Positions 1-11,327 are shown, numbered from the stretch's first letter. The stretch is 64,000 nucleotides of DNA from Oenanthe sinensis (GCA_028671895.1 CM053795.1:15769501-15833500), one strand, 5' to 3'. Program-made: numbers and translations. Notes: a model not told the origin generated them from the letters alone.

Positions 1-115
1 TATACGAGGATAAATGTATTTATGTGTTCTTATGAAATGCACCAATATATGTCACATTTGTGTCAATGAATTTGAGATTTGATCTAAGATGTATTAATCT
101 TTCTTTTTGTTGTAG

Positions 116-508
116 CCAGCAAGGGTGGCTCTGGAATCAGGATGTGAAGGCCTAGCTGCTATAAACACAATAATGAGTGTCGTGGGAATTAATTTGAACA
201 CACTACATCCTGAACCTTGTGTGGAGGGGTTAGTGATACAAAATATTGTTTTGAGCCATATGATTTTATGCATTGATCTGTTGTCATGGCTTAATCGTGT
301 TTTACTTTGATATATACTTAGATACTCAACTCCTGGAGGTTATTCTGCCAAGGCAGTTCATCCAATTGCACTTGCAAAAGTGATGAGCATTGCACAAATG
401 ATGAAATCAGATTTTACAGATAAGGAATATTCTCTTTCTGCTATTGGTGGCGTTGAAACAGGTGGTGATGCTACTGAGTTTATTCTTCTTGGAGCAAATA
501 CTGTTCAG
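116..508 (+). CDS. PYD1: Dihydropyrimidine dehydrogenase (NADP+), plastid type: two internal exons only
   Basis: Two exons, 116-228 and 322-508, joined by a 93-base GT-AG intron, encode a C-terminal part of plant dihydropyrimidine dehydrogenase, the plastid flavoenzyme that reduces uracil and thymine with NADPH in the first step of pyrimidine breakdown. The reading frame passes cleanly across the intron (GG + A = Gly). Recognisable stretches are the phosphate-binding end of a TIM barrel, with Gly-Gly-Val-Glu-Thr-Gly in the second exon and the final LLGANTVQ. The next exon, which should begin with the CTGVMMHGYG-like segment of the family, is not found anywhere downstream in the window. The piece is therefore either the middle of a gene cut off by an insertion or a captured gene fragment. 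The upstream part lies outside the window. Family assignment is from recognition of the sequence and is fairly secure; function of this copy is doubtful. Confidence 0.8.
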
Positions 509-862
509 GTAATGCCTGTTCTTTTCTTTTTCTTTATATCATCTCGTATATATATCTTGAATTTAAATATCTGAGTTTTTAGTGCAATTCATCTCAAATC
601 TATCTCATAATCGTCTTAAGAATCATTCAGTGTAAAGTGTAAATACCTTTTTTATCCTTACAAGCCTCACCTCATGCCTGCTTACAATCCTATCATTCAG
701 TGTAAATTGGTTTAGCTTCCTTTTTTGCCCTTGCAAACCGTAGCTCATGCCTGGTTACAACTCGATTTTCACCCCCGCCTAAAACGTATACATATCATTT
801 AACTAACATTCAAATACGAGAATTCACCCGAATCCCGTGCCTTGCACGGGCTCTAATGCTAG
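509..862 (+). mobile_element. Helitron-type 3' terminus
   Basis: A perfect 7-bp stem (CCCGTGC, loop CTT, GCACGGG) at 834-850 is followed 8 bases later by CTAG at 859-862 and then T. This is the standard ending of a plant Helitron: GC-rich hairpin, short AT-rich spacer, CTRR, insertion between A and T. The body before it contains a tandem duplication of about 70 bp (roughly 622-692 and 693-763, each with a 'CTCATGCCTG'-like core). The 5' end, expected as A|TC, is not resolved and may lie before the window, in which case the two PYD1 exons are cargo. Confidence 0.6.
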
Positions 863-1671
863 TTAAATTAATAATGATACTCCTAATACATATCTTAATA
901 ATTATAATTTAAAGCTAAAATATAAATTAATACAAAGACTAATGACATAACTGAAGATATTAACCAAGGTACTATGGCCTGATCATCCAAGATTCTGTCC
1001 CCTACAGCTGGTCCCATCAGTGTAAGAGCTGCTTAACGACGACAGTAAAGTGACAATTAATGTTCAACATCGCCTTGGGGAAAAATGTATCGAAACCTAA
1101 TGATTTTTTTAAAAATATATATTAATGTTTATTATTACCCGTGTTGTAAAAAATGAAAATCGGACTTAGTCGGTGAAAGCACGGAACATGGATTAATCGG
1201 ATAAATCGGATATTAATTGAAATAATTAAATGAATAATAAAAAATTTAATCAATTCGATTAACTACCAAACATGGATTAATCGGTGATTAATCGTAATTA
1301 ATCACCTATTTTTAGAATAATGATTATTACCATAAATTAAGTAGCCAATCTGGGATCTGAGATGCATAGATGTTTGTGAGTACTGCTCGTGTTGGATAGA
1401 ATCTAATTCCCTTGGCCTTAGAATGCAAACACCAGCTTTTCTTTTCTTTATTGTTAACTTTCATGCAAAAAGCAACTCTTTTTTCCACACAAAAATTTGC
1501 GAACTTGAGAAGTGAGAAGGATAATTAATTTTGACATAGTAATTGTGTAGTTAAACAGGACAAGATGATTTTATTATTGTTTGGTATAATAATTTGATTG
1601 GTTGGTTACCCTTTCTAAAAAAATAGTTTGGTTGTTTCAAATAAAAATATATAATTTGATTAAATAAAATC
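863..1671. other. AT-rich intergenic stretch with a dispersed repeat
   Basis: No gene seen. Bases 1185-1300 hold a repeat with several ATTAATCGG-like words that recurs in the opposite orientation at about 36440-36530, so it is a dispersed repetitive sequence of unknown class. The rest is plain AT-rich DNA. Confidence 0.4.
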
Positions 1672-1885
1672 TTTTTTTTTAAGTAATGTAAACTTTTATT
1701 AAAACGACAAATCATACAAGAGAGTCTCCAACACTATAGGCGGAGCAGACATAAAAACAATAAAGCAATTGATATACAAGTTAATCTAGTTAACTCCCGA
1801 GCCACATTATTTACATGTTTTCTAACAAAAGACACAGAGAAACCCGGATTTGTTTGAAGCTTTGACGTACAACTCTGCAAGATAT
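1672..1885 (-). mobile_element. LINE fragment: end of RNase H domain plus poly(A) tail
   Basis: Read on the minus strand, bases about 1835 down to 1750 encode SVSFVRKHVNNVARELTRL, which matches the C-terminal end of the RNase H domain of plant LINE (L1-type) polyproteins. An untranslated part follows and ends in an A-run, seen as T's at 1672-1680 on the plus strand. Upstream coding sequence drifts out of frame, so this is a short 5'-truncated, decayed insertion. Confidence 0.6.
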
Positions 1886-2468
1886 GGTCTAAATTATAAC
1901 CTAAAATTTAAATTAAACTGTATTATATCTAAATTATATTGTATTATACAGTATTTAAATTATACTATATTATATGTAAATTAAAATAAAATCTTAATAT
2001 TATATTGTATTATATCTAAATTATAGCTTAAAATTTATATTTATATTAAGAATTCTATTTACTATCTAACTTTTATGTAATGTAGTTGTATCAAATACAA
2101 TCTATTTACAATTTCTCCACCACTTATACTCTTTAATTCATTTAAAATAATAAAAAATTAATTAAATATACTAAATACAACCTAAGTATCTCAATTTAAT
2201 CACCCTCAACCTATCAAATTCATTTAAAATTGTCACTCATAATCGAATCTCACAAATATTATAATATTATCATTAATTTATCTATTTTAAGTTTTAAAAT
2301 AACAACTAATTAATAAAATCTAATGAATGATATAATATTATTATTCTTCTACATATATTAAATTTTATACCAAATAGAATTTAAATATTTTATTTTAATC
2401 ACCGTTCAAACTATTCAATACATTAAAAAATTTAAAGAAATATGTGCATCGCGCGTGTTATAAGTTAG
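1886..2468 (+). mobile_element. Helitron-like AT-rich element, 3' part
   Basis: Bases about 2040-2468 are clearly related over several hundred bases to 15420-15911, sharing words such as TAATGTAGTTGTAT and TTTTAAGTTTTAAAATAACA in the same order. Both copies end in a short hairpin-like GC patch followed by TATAAG(T/C)TAG|T. The copy at 15911 ends in a regular CTAG, while this one ends in TTAG at 2465-2468. I read both as members of one non-autonomous Helitron family. The 5' end was not found. Confidence 0.45.
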
Positions 2469-3222
2469 TATACTTGTATAATTGTATTGTATAGTGCTGT
2501 AAATTGCAAATACTGATTTATATCAACGTGAATCGGTAGTTTTTAGATAATTTATAGATTTATATACAAATGGGACTCAAGTTTTAAAGAATTGTGTGAC
2601 CGTGATAATATTTTTATATTAATATAATGTAAAAATTAATTAAATTTAATGCTTTTTGGTATAATTTTTAGAATTTTTTAAAATACTAATATTATTCTTC
2701 TATTCATAATTAAAATAAATTCGTTACTTCTATATTTTAACAATTTTATTATATTTATATTTTAAACTATACTATAATATTATAACCGAATTTTAAAATT
2801 ACAATATATTTAATATAAATTTATGAACCGCACGTGCTATAAATTTATAATAAAATAACACACGTGTTATTCATCCTTGAGCTACGCGTATTTAAATACA
2901 AAAACCGAAGACAAACATAGGCACACACGTGTGTAGGACAAATACAAACTGCGAAATTGAATATTTACATATAAAATATATACGTAGAAAAGCAAAATTA
3001 ATTACTACAGTCGAACACGCAAACTGTTACAATACCGCATCCTAATTAAAACCGATCACTATAATTGGTTTAACTTTACCCTTTTTGTTTTTGATAAGCA
3101 GGCATATCATTAAAAGAAACCAGAGAATTTATCTTATAATTGGTTTAGCTTTACCTTAATGGGGGTGACCCGATCCCTGCAATAAAAAGTTTTATATATT
3201 TTTTTACAAAAACACATGTATA
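2469..3222. other. AT-rich intergenic stretch, no gene seen
   Basis: No coding sequence is supported. There are three CACGTG palindromes (near 2830, 2861 and 2925) of the G-box type, but no gene start lies close enough to give them a role. A phrase like TAATTGGTTTA occurs twice (about 3062 and 3137), suggesting decayed repeats. Confidence 0.4.
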
Positions 3223-3412
3223 CTTCCTCAGTCCCAAAATAATAGTCGATTTAAATTTTTGCACATAATTTAAAGTGTAAAAATACAACTATTTTTATGA
3301 TTTTTTTCTAAATAATAATTTAAGTATTATATTTTTATTCAAAAAAAATTGAAAAAAATTATATATATAAGTAGTGTTTTTTATACCTCAAATTATGTAT
3401 AAAAAGTCAACA
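3223..3412 (+). mobile_element. Degenerate Stowaway-like MITE, left end only
   Basis: TA at 3221-3222 is followed by CTTCCTCAGTCCCAAAATAA, close to the CTCCCTCCGTCCCAAAATAA start typical of plant Stowaway elements. The right terminal repeat could not be recognised, so the right border is approximate and the call is weak. Confidence 0.35.
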
Positions 3413-3624
3413 CGATAATTATATATGATCCTTCTGATCTTGTTTCATTTGTTGGTTTAAAAAAAAAGTTGAAAAATATAACTTATTATTTTTTCTTTTT
3501 CTGCTAAGGTGTAATACATCACAATCTGGTCCAGTATACACGACGACCACATTAAGTGAGAGACATTACCAGACAAGCTAAAGATTCGAATATTGTTCAT
3601 AATTGTATTGCAAATGATTGTAGT

Positions 3625-4311
3625 TGGGGTGTATACGGTTTGGCAAACCCGATCAATCCAATTTAAATCGGTCATTTTTCGATCGATCCAAACTGATTTT
3701 TTTCAATCCGATATATACTCAGATTTAAAAAAACATTAACCCGATTTTAATGGGTTGAATATGAGTTTCGATTTTTAAAATCCGATCCAATCCAACCCGG
3801 TCCGACTAAAAATAAGATAATTAATAAATAACCTAAATGTCCAATATATCAGCCCAACTCATTAGCATTTAGTATTAATCTACATTCCACAGTCTAGTAG
3901 GCCACTAAGAAGACCACGACCAAGAATATCAAACATAATTGAAGTTTAATGTTCGATTCATCTATGTTATGATAAGACTATGTCCAGTATTTAATCAGTT
4001 TCTTTTGATGTGTTAAAATTCAGATATTTAAGATTTATGCTATTTGTGTTACATGAATGATTATAATATTTTGTTAAACTATCTCCAATTTATTTTAAAT
4101 TTTCAATTTCAATTTTATTTTCTTTTGAAAAAAATTTATTTATATATTTATTAATCCGATCAAACCGATCCAAACCGAAATATATTAAATGGATTGATTT
4201 ACAAATCCTATTTTTATGGATTAAGTTGAAAATTTACAAATTCAATTAAATTGAATTGAATTAAATTGTTAAAATCTATCGACCCACCGATTTGATGAGT
4301 GTACAACCCTA
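3625..4311. mobile_element. hAT-type non-autonomous element, 687 bp
   Basis: The element begins TGGGGTGTATAC and ends GTACAACCCTA, giving imperfect terminal inverted repeats (TGGGGT-GTATAC against TAGGGTTGTACAC). It is flanked by a perfect 8-bp duplication, ATTGTAGT, at 3617-3624 and 4312-4319; eight bases is the hAT signature. Near both ends there are many copies of short words like GATCCAATC and CCGATC in opposite orientation. It has no coding capacity. It resembles the element at 13576-14260 in size and end structure. Confidence 0.8.
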
Positions 4312-4397
4312 ATTGTAGTAATGATTAATTACTTCTTGTAGCACGTCTCTTCTTTTGCTACGATAGATGGAGCGATGAAGGAGCTGCGCACACTTGT

Positions 4398-4780
4398 CGG
4401 TGTTTGGTACATGGAGTGGTATAAGGATGCAGTATCATTCTTCATATTATGTGTTTGGCAACATGGTAAAATGAATTTGTTAATTTAATATATTTTTTAA
4501 TAAATAAAAAATATGTGCAGTTCATATGAAAAACAAATCACTATTTTTTATTAAATATTAAACAACATCATTATAAATTTTTTATTTTAAAAATTAACAC
4601 GTAATTTGATTTGATTTATCATACCCAACCTCCCCCTAAGCTATCAAAAATCCATACCTTATGAGTTTAATGTATGAATTTTAAAAATAAAAAAATTTGA
4701 ACCAAACAACAGCTATGAGTTTAAAATAGATAAATTTCATATCTGATGCATAGAATTCATGAACCAAATAACCCCTTGGC
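4398..4780. mobile_element. Possible MITE with TTTGGT ends
   Basis: The left end reads GTGTTTGGTACATGGA and the right end, read inward on the other strand, GGGGTTATTTGGTTCATGAA, so the two borders form a loose inverted repeat of the kind seen in hAT or Harbinger MITEs. I could not settle a target-site duplication; borders are approximate. Confidence 0.4.
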
Positions 4781-4815
4781 TATTTTTAATATTCCACTCT
4801 CATAACTTCTTTAGT

Positions 4816-4855
<40 letters not shown>

Positions 4856-6379
4856 TAATTAATTTAAGTATAAAAAATTAAATAGGTGAAAATGAGGGAT
4901 ACAGGGAGTGTACAGGCAGAACTTGTGAAAGTGTTTTTTTAATCAGCAACCTATAAATACATCATATATGCACTACTAAATACAGTCATACATATACATA
5001 CAGCATAAAATTGCACATGAACATGCATGCACCTGACAAAATTAGTTACATGCCAAAACCATAAAGGATACGGGCAGCAAACCTTTAACAAAGTGAAAAA
5101 GGAACTACACACAGCATTATTTACAAGATCGGCCAAGCCAAGTAATTAGGCTACTCTTTCATGGTTTGGACATATCGATCAAAATTGATGTTTAAAGCAA
5201 TTGTCCATCAACTGGTGGAGGAGGATACATGCATATATGCCGCGCGTCAACCATTTTCTTTCCAGAGATTATGAGAATATACATACTGGGCTTCTGATAT
5301 TAGTATATTATTACTTGCAAATTTAAAAATATATACATTAATTTTTTAACTTATAAACAACCTCAAAATAGGCCTTTAATATTCCCTATGTGCATGCATG
5401 CCTGTTTTTAGTTTTTCTTGGCAGATTTGGAGATTTTTCTTGTAATTTCTTCTCAACAATATATATAGCCTTCAGATGTGCTTCATTTTCTACTTGTAAA
5501 TTGTGCCTTCACCAACATGAACTTGATGATCAATTCTCACATGCCATGATCAGATCAAGAAGACACCCTAAATTAAAAAAAGCTAACAAGTACTGCACCA
5601 TGTGACGAACCAACCCAGATCAAACACTTTCTAATACCTAGCTTTAAATCAAATTCAAAGCACATCATTGCCTGAAGGTTTTATTGCCAAAAATTAAGGC
5701 TGGGACATCTATCTACACATTAGAGGCGTTTTAATTAAATCGTTTATATACTATACATGTGTAAATATGTCTTTTAAATCCTTTTTTAACTACCAAGGTC
5801 TTGTTATTTTCTCAAAAACATTATTTAAAAACATTATTTTTTATATTAAATTTCAAAACATATACTGATATACAAATAAAAAATATTACTAAATAATCAT
5901 CTGATTTTCGGACACCACTGTACGACTGTTTTGAACCACAATCTCTGAGATGGAGCCTAACTAGCTTGCTCCCCTAGTTGCAACTCGACCACAAGAGTGG
6001 TGAATTCCAATTCAAGAGAAATTGAACAATGTTGCTCCCGTACGGCCGTACACAGGTATTTGGCTAACTAATTATATTCCGAAAACTAGAATCCCTGTTA
6101 GAATTTTTGTTAGATATATAATGTCTAATTCATTTAATATAATCAAGCTATTCATCAAAATGATTATTAAATATATTATTTTATTATTGTTTAAATTTAA
6201 TATTTCATATAAAAAAATAGACTAAAATGAGAGGAGATGAATGCTTAAATATAGAAAGAGGAATAGTGACTTGGTCAGATGTAGTTAGAGTGGGCAGCAC
6301 TGAAATAGGATCAAGTAGCTATAAGATTCCAAATCTTCACCTGATTTGCCTTCAAAATCGCTGCTCAGTCATCTATCAA
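4781..6379. other. Intergenic stretch upstream of Hsp70 A
   Basis: Contains a pure (TA)n run at about 4822-4851. Bases 5812-5910 match the inner part of the Harbinger-type MITE at 13174-13532, including the shared word CAATCATCTGATTTT in slightly changed form, so a fragment of that family lies here. Several open frames of 60-70 codons occur, but none has a recognisable product or codon pattern. No gene is called. Confidence 0.45.
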
Positions 6380-6392
6380 GAACATTCTGGAA
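6380..6392 (+). promoter_or_regulatory. Heat-shock element of Hsp70 A
   Basis: GAAcaTTCtgGAA is a perfect three-unit heat-shock element (alternating GAA/TTC blocks with two-base gaps), the binding site of a heat-shock factor trimer. It lies about 26 bases upstream of the TATA box and 137 bases before the start codon of gene A. Confidence 0.85.
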
Positions 6393-6417
6393 TACAGTTA
6401 CTCAAACCTCATTATAT

Positions 6418-6426
6418 TTATATATA
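6418..6426 (+). promoter_or_regulatory. TATA box of Hsp70 A
   Basis: TTATATATA, about 103 bases before the ATG and just downstream of the heat-shock element. Position and sequence fit a TATA box; a second TATA-like word (CATATATAG) occurs near 6447 and could serve instead. Confidence 0.65.
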
Positions 6427-6528
6427 GAGAGATTCATGCTTAATACCATATATAGAACTCCAGCAGATTTATTTTAATTTCTAAAACATATTTTCACTAA
6501 TATAGTAAAATCTTGTGCGTGATCGAGC

Positions 6529-8911
6529 ATGGCGGGGAAAGGAGAAGGAGCTGCTATTGGGATTGATCTTGGAACAACATACTCATGTGTTGGGGTGTGG
6601 CAACATGACCGTGTGGAGATCATAGCCAATGATCAGGGCAATCGGACCACCCCTTCGTACGTTGCTTTCACTGATACCGAACGTTTGATTGGTGATGCTG
6701 CTAAGAATCAAGTCGCCATGAATCCCATTAACACTGTTTTCGGTATGTTATCAATCTCTTGTTTTGTTTCTATAATTCTATGTAATGGTTACCTGTTTCC
6801 TTCATATGAATTTTGTTGTTATTCTTTTGAGTTATATGTAGAATGTGTTTCTTATATGTAGAATGAGTTATATGAACATGGCTCTGATACCATGTTGAGT
6901 AACCAGCTCATCTAAAACCTTGAGGTGTTAGAGAGAGACCCAAATGGATCTTATACTATTCTTTAACAGTATTAAATGGGGGTGAAATTGTTAATCTGAG
7001 CTCAATGGTGATAATCCGAGAGGATCGAAATGAAAATTAACTCTATAAAGGATGCATGCATGCGTGCATGTACATGTGATGTGACATGGCTTCATTTAGA
7101 TGTGTGAACTAGACTGCTTATTCCGTTATATGCTGATTATTAATATTTATTTATATTGTTTTCTTGGATGGTCATCAGATGCAAAACGTTTAATTGGTAG
7201 ACGACATAGTGATTCCTCTGTTGCGGATGACATCAAGATGTGGCCTTTCAAGGTAGTTGCTGGAGCTGCAGACAAGCCAATGATTGTTGTCAGCTATAAG
7301 GGTGAGGAAAAACAATTTGCTGCTGAAGAAATTTCTTCAATGGTACTTGTAAAGATGAAAGAAATTGCAGAGACTTTTCTGGGAACTGTTGTCAAGAATG
7401 CTGTTGTCACAGTTCCAGCATATTTTAATGATTCACAGCGCCAAGCTACTAAAGATGCTGGTGTCATATCTGGCCTTAATGTTATGCGTATCATCAATGA
7501 GCCAACTGCTGCTGCAATTGCCTATGGTCTTGATAAGAAAGCTACTAGTGTTGGTGAGAAGAATGTGCTTATATTTGATCTTGGAGGTGGGACATTCGAT
7601 GTGTCATTACTTACAATTGAAGAAGGTATTTTTGAGGTTAAAGCTACTGCTGGTGATACTCATCTTGGGGGTGAAGACTTTGATAACAGAATGGTGAATC
7701 ACTTTGTACAGGAGTTCAAGAGAAAAAACAAGAAAGACATTAGTGGTAATCCGAGAGCTTTGAGGAGATTGAGGACATCTTGTGAGAGGGCCAAGAGGAC
7801 TTTATCCTCTACTGCACAGACCACCATCGAGATTGATTCCCTTTTTGAGGGAATTGATTTCTACTCAACAATAACACGTGCCAGATTTGAGGAGCTGAAC
7901 ATGGATCTTTTCAGAAAGTGTATGGAACCGGTGGAGAAATGCTTGAGAGATGCTAAAATGGACAAAAGCACTGTCCACGATGTTGTTCTGGTAGGTGGTT
8001 CAACTAGGATTCCTAAAGTACAGCAACTGTTGCAGGATTTTTTTAATGGTAAAGAGCTTTGCAAGAGCATAAACCCTGACGAGGCAGTTGCTTATGGTGC
8101 AGCCGTTCAAGCAGCTATTCTCAGTGGCGAAGGAAATGAGAAGGTACAAGATTTGCTGTTGTTGGATGTCACACCTTTGTCCCTTGGTTTGGAGACTGCT
8201 GGAGGAGTCATGACTGTCTTGATTCAACGGAACACTACAATTCCAACCAAGAAAGAGCAAGTATTCTCAACTTACTCTGATAATCAGCCTGGAGTGTTGA
8301 TTCAGGTTTTTGAAGGGGAGAGGACTAGAACAAGAGACAATAACTTGTTGGGTAAATTTGAGTTATCTGGAATTCCCCCTGCTCCTAGGGGTGTGCCTCA
8401 GATCACTGTCTGTTTCGACATTGATGCCAATGGCATTTTAAATGTTTCCGCAGAGGACAAAACCACAGGGCAGAAGAACAAGATCACAATCACTAATGAC
8501 AAGGGCAGGCTTTCGAAAGAAGAAATAGAAAAGATGGTCCTGGAAGCAGAGAAGTACAAGGCAGAGGATGAAGAGCATAAGAAGAAGGTAGAGGCAAAAA
8601 ACTCTCTGGAGAACTACGCATATAACATGAGAAACACTATCAAGGATGAGAAAATTGGATCTAAGCTCAGTGCTTCCGACAAGAAAACTCTTGAGGACTC
8701 TATTGATCAGGCTATTACATGGCTTGATAATAACCAACTGGCGGAGGTTGAGGAGTTTGAGGATAAGATGAAAGAGCTTGAAGGTATCTGCAACCCAATC
8801 ATTGCGAAGATGTACAGTGCAGGCGGTGATGCGGGTGGCGCTGTAAATGATGATGCTCCTTCCGGTGGCACAAGTGGTGGTGCTGGTCCTAAGATTGAGG
8901 AAGTAGATTAA
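6529..8911 (+). CDS. Cytosolic Hsp70/Hsc70 chaperone, gene A
   Basis: Two exons, 6529-6742 and 7179-8911, with a 436-base GT-AG intron splitting the Asp codon after NTVF, give 648 residues, the normal size of a plant cytosolic Hsp70. This ATP-driven chaperone folds and refolds proteins with J-domain partners. All three Hsp70 signatures are present: GIDLGTTYS near residue 12, IFDLGGGTFDVSL near 200 and VLVGGSTRIPKVQQ near 340. The ATPase domain ends near residue 385 in DLLLLDVTPLSLG, followed by the substrate-binding sheet, helical lid, a Gly-rich tail and the C-terminal EEVD that binds TPR co-chaperones and marks a cytosolic form. The frame is intact and close to gene B (18757-21196) in sequence, length and intron position. 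The intron carries a small retroelement remnant (6880-6968). A heat-shock element and TATA box upstream indicate heat induction. Confidence 0.97.
6880..6968 (-). mobile_element. TRIM-like LTR remnant with primer-binding site, in the Hsp70 A intron
   Basis: On the minus strand, bases 6968 to 6893 form a 76-bp LTR-like unit starting TGTTAAAG and ending CTCAACA. It is followed at once by TGGTATCAGAGCC (6892-6880), the primer-binding site complementary to initiator Met-tRNA used by plant Copia and TRIM elements. Only one LTR and the start of the internal region remain. It lies wholly inside intron 1 and does not disturb the splice sites. Confidence 0.6.
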
Positions 8912-11327
8912 GATTTAGGTTGCGTTACTCGTTCATTTTCCTTTTATTCGTGTTTGTTTCCTAAGGACCGTTGAGGATTTAGATGTTTGAGTTTTGTCTC
9001 TTTTGGAAGTTGGTAATGATTATGGTAGGGAATTTGCATAATTTTAATAAAATTTATGGAACATTATATTGAGGTTGCATTACATCTTCTATTACTCCGT
9101 AGATACATATAAGCACCATCTTTCATATTTAACCTATAGTGTATACTGTTCTATAAATACTACACCGCTGAAAATAGAAAAAGGACAATCATACATATCA
9201 CCTGCTTTTAATATAGCTTCAGAATAGAATGTAAATTTTCTTCACAAGAAAAAAAGAACTTAAATATTTCACTATTCTTATAGTACCTGAAGACTTTGAT
9301 TTCAAAGTAAACTTTCATGTATGAAAGGAATAAATTGACAAAGTTGAAGTGCCAAGCAGTATATAAATTAAAATTGTAAATTCGAAAAAAAATACTGTAA
9401 ATCGATCAAATCGACAAGATTTGGTGAAATCAATATCACAAGGAGCAAGTGGAAACTTGCAAGTAACAAACATTAATGAACTGATTTATATTCAGAGATA
9501 ATGCTTGTGCCAACAGACTCTGGGCCACTGCCCAACACATATCAGTCTGTCCAAATTTACGATTTGTCCCAACCCAAAATTTGAAGCACCTTCATATCGT
9601 TCAAATTTTATATGTTAGAGCCATCAAATGTGTCTCCTCCTCTAAACCAACCATTTCATTCTCCTATTTCTCTACTCGTGAATATCCTGTCTGTGTCAAT
9701 TCAAGAGAATGTTCTTCCGACTTCTGTTACTAGCATTTTAGATTACCCTGTAATCTTATGTATACAATTGAGATTATCTACTATCCGATTCGTATCCTAG
9801 TCATTCGGATTATATTAACGAGATAAAATGATTCTGAACAAAAAAAATAATTTAAAATATAAAATTTACTGATATGGATAACAAATTCACAGCATATATA
9901 TGTTGGGACTGAATTAGCATGTACTTAATGAGATGGAGCAAAAACATTGAGGCAATTCAATATTTGAAGGAAGTGAAGCTATGGCCTATGAAAATGATTG
10001 AAGCATATAATATCATAAAGGCGGGGTAGCTTCACAAAGGACCAAACATGTGAAAACAGCGATAGATTTTTGTACTTTGGGTAAAGAGATCAAGGAGGCA
10101 TCTTCACTACTCCAACAACATCCCCTAAGGCCATCATCAAAGATACGCCCTGCTACGAAATCTATACAGATACATTATAATTTTCGGAACTTTTATTGCT
10201 ACAAAATTTTAAATATCACAGTGCCGCTAAATTATTCTCACAACTTAGCCTAATATGTACATGTGAAACCCCAAAATCAAACTTTAAGTGCATAGAATTA
10301 TATTAATATAATTTGAAATGTAATTAGGGTAACTAAACATGCACTGGTAAAGTGCAAGGAGGTGAAAGAAAATACATCCATTTTAGAGTAGAGTTATGGA
10401 AGACAACATGTAGTGTACAATGTACATTCATACTAGTGAAATTCCATGCGAACGTGTGGGAGGTACACACTGAGAAGTGATAAGAGAAGATGCTTTGTAG
10501 GCCCGTAGAATAGACTAGTATTCAATTTGCAGGGCATTTTGGCTGAGCAAAAAGTTCGATTGCATAATTAGAATTGATCTCATGAACATGAATGATTAGT
10601 TAGGATCGGATTATACACAAATAGATTATCTTGTTTCTGAGTTAATGCATATATCACTCGATCTCCACCTATTTTCCCTCTATTCCTACTTCCTAGGCAA
10701 CTTCGCACTCTACACGCATGCTTAATTCCAAATAAAATATACAAAGTTTATAAATTCAAAGATATATAACTATATATGGTTGGGTCTTTTTGATTTGAAT
10801 CAAGATTATTCCATAAGAGTAGCTCAATAATGTAATGTAGGCAACTGAATTCAAAAAGAACTTTATTTCTAACTTTCTATGTGCAGGTCCACCCTGACAA
10901 TGATTATTTAGCAAGCACAACCCCACAACACATTACTTAAATTGAACAATCAGTGACCCAAGGACAGCATAGTAATCACATTGTAGACAATGTTCCAAAG
11001 TACCACCAGTGATTCTTTTTAACTTGAAATTTGATTTCATTTTATGTATGACTAATATACTACTGTATGACTGACTGTGCATAACGGAAAACATACAAAT
11101 AACTTAAGAAACAAATTATATTCTCTGATAAAGGACTAAAACTAAGACATGAGTATAGAATTGGTGATCTGCAAGTCCAATAAACAGATGAATAAAGGGT
11201 TAAAAACAAGAAAAATCCAAGGCCTTAATTACAAGCTATCGCACATTGTATTTCTTATCAACAATTTCGAATGCTGGAGAAGAAGTTACCGTGAAGAAGC
11301 AGTAGAATGAGACTCTGATTGTTTGCT
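8912..11327. other. Intergenic stretch between Hsp70 A and the one-TM protein gene
   Basis: The first 150-200 bases are the likely 3' UTR of Hsp70 A (AATAAAA near 9046). Beyond that I see no gene, no clear repeat borders and no RNA gene. A few short open frames (for example around 9612 and 10050) lack any recognisable product. Confidence 0.4.

Noticed and set aside
4951..5605. Open frames of 61-71 codons on both strands
   Set aside because: No recognisable product, no splice partners and AT-driven composition; treated as chance frames.
6022..6427. Two open frames directly before Hsp70 A
   Set aside because: They overlap the heat-shock element and TATA box and have no known relatives; this is promoter sequence.
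7294..8737. Several open frames antisense or out of frame within Hsp70 A (and likewise within Hsp70 B)
   Set aside because: They are shadows of the strongly biased Hsp70 coding sequence.
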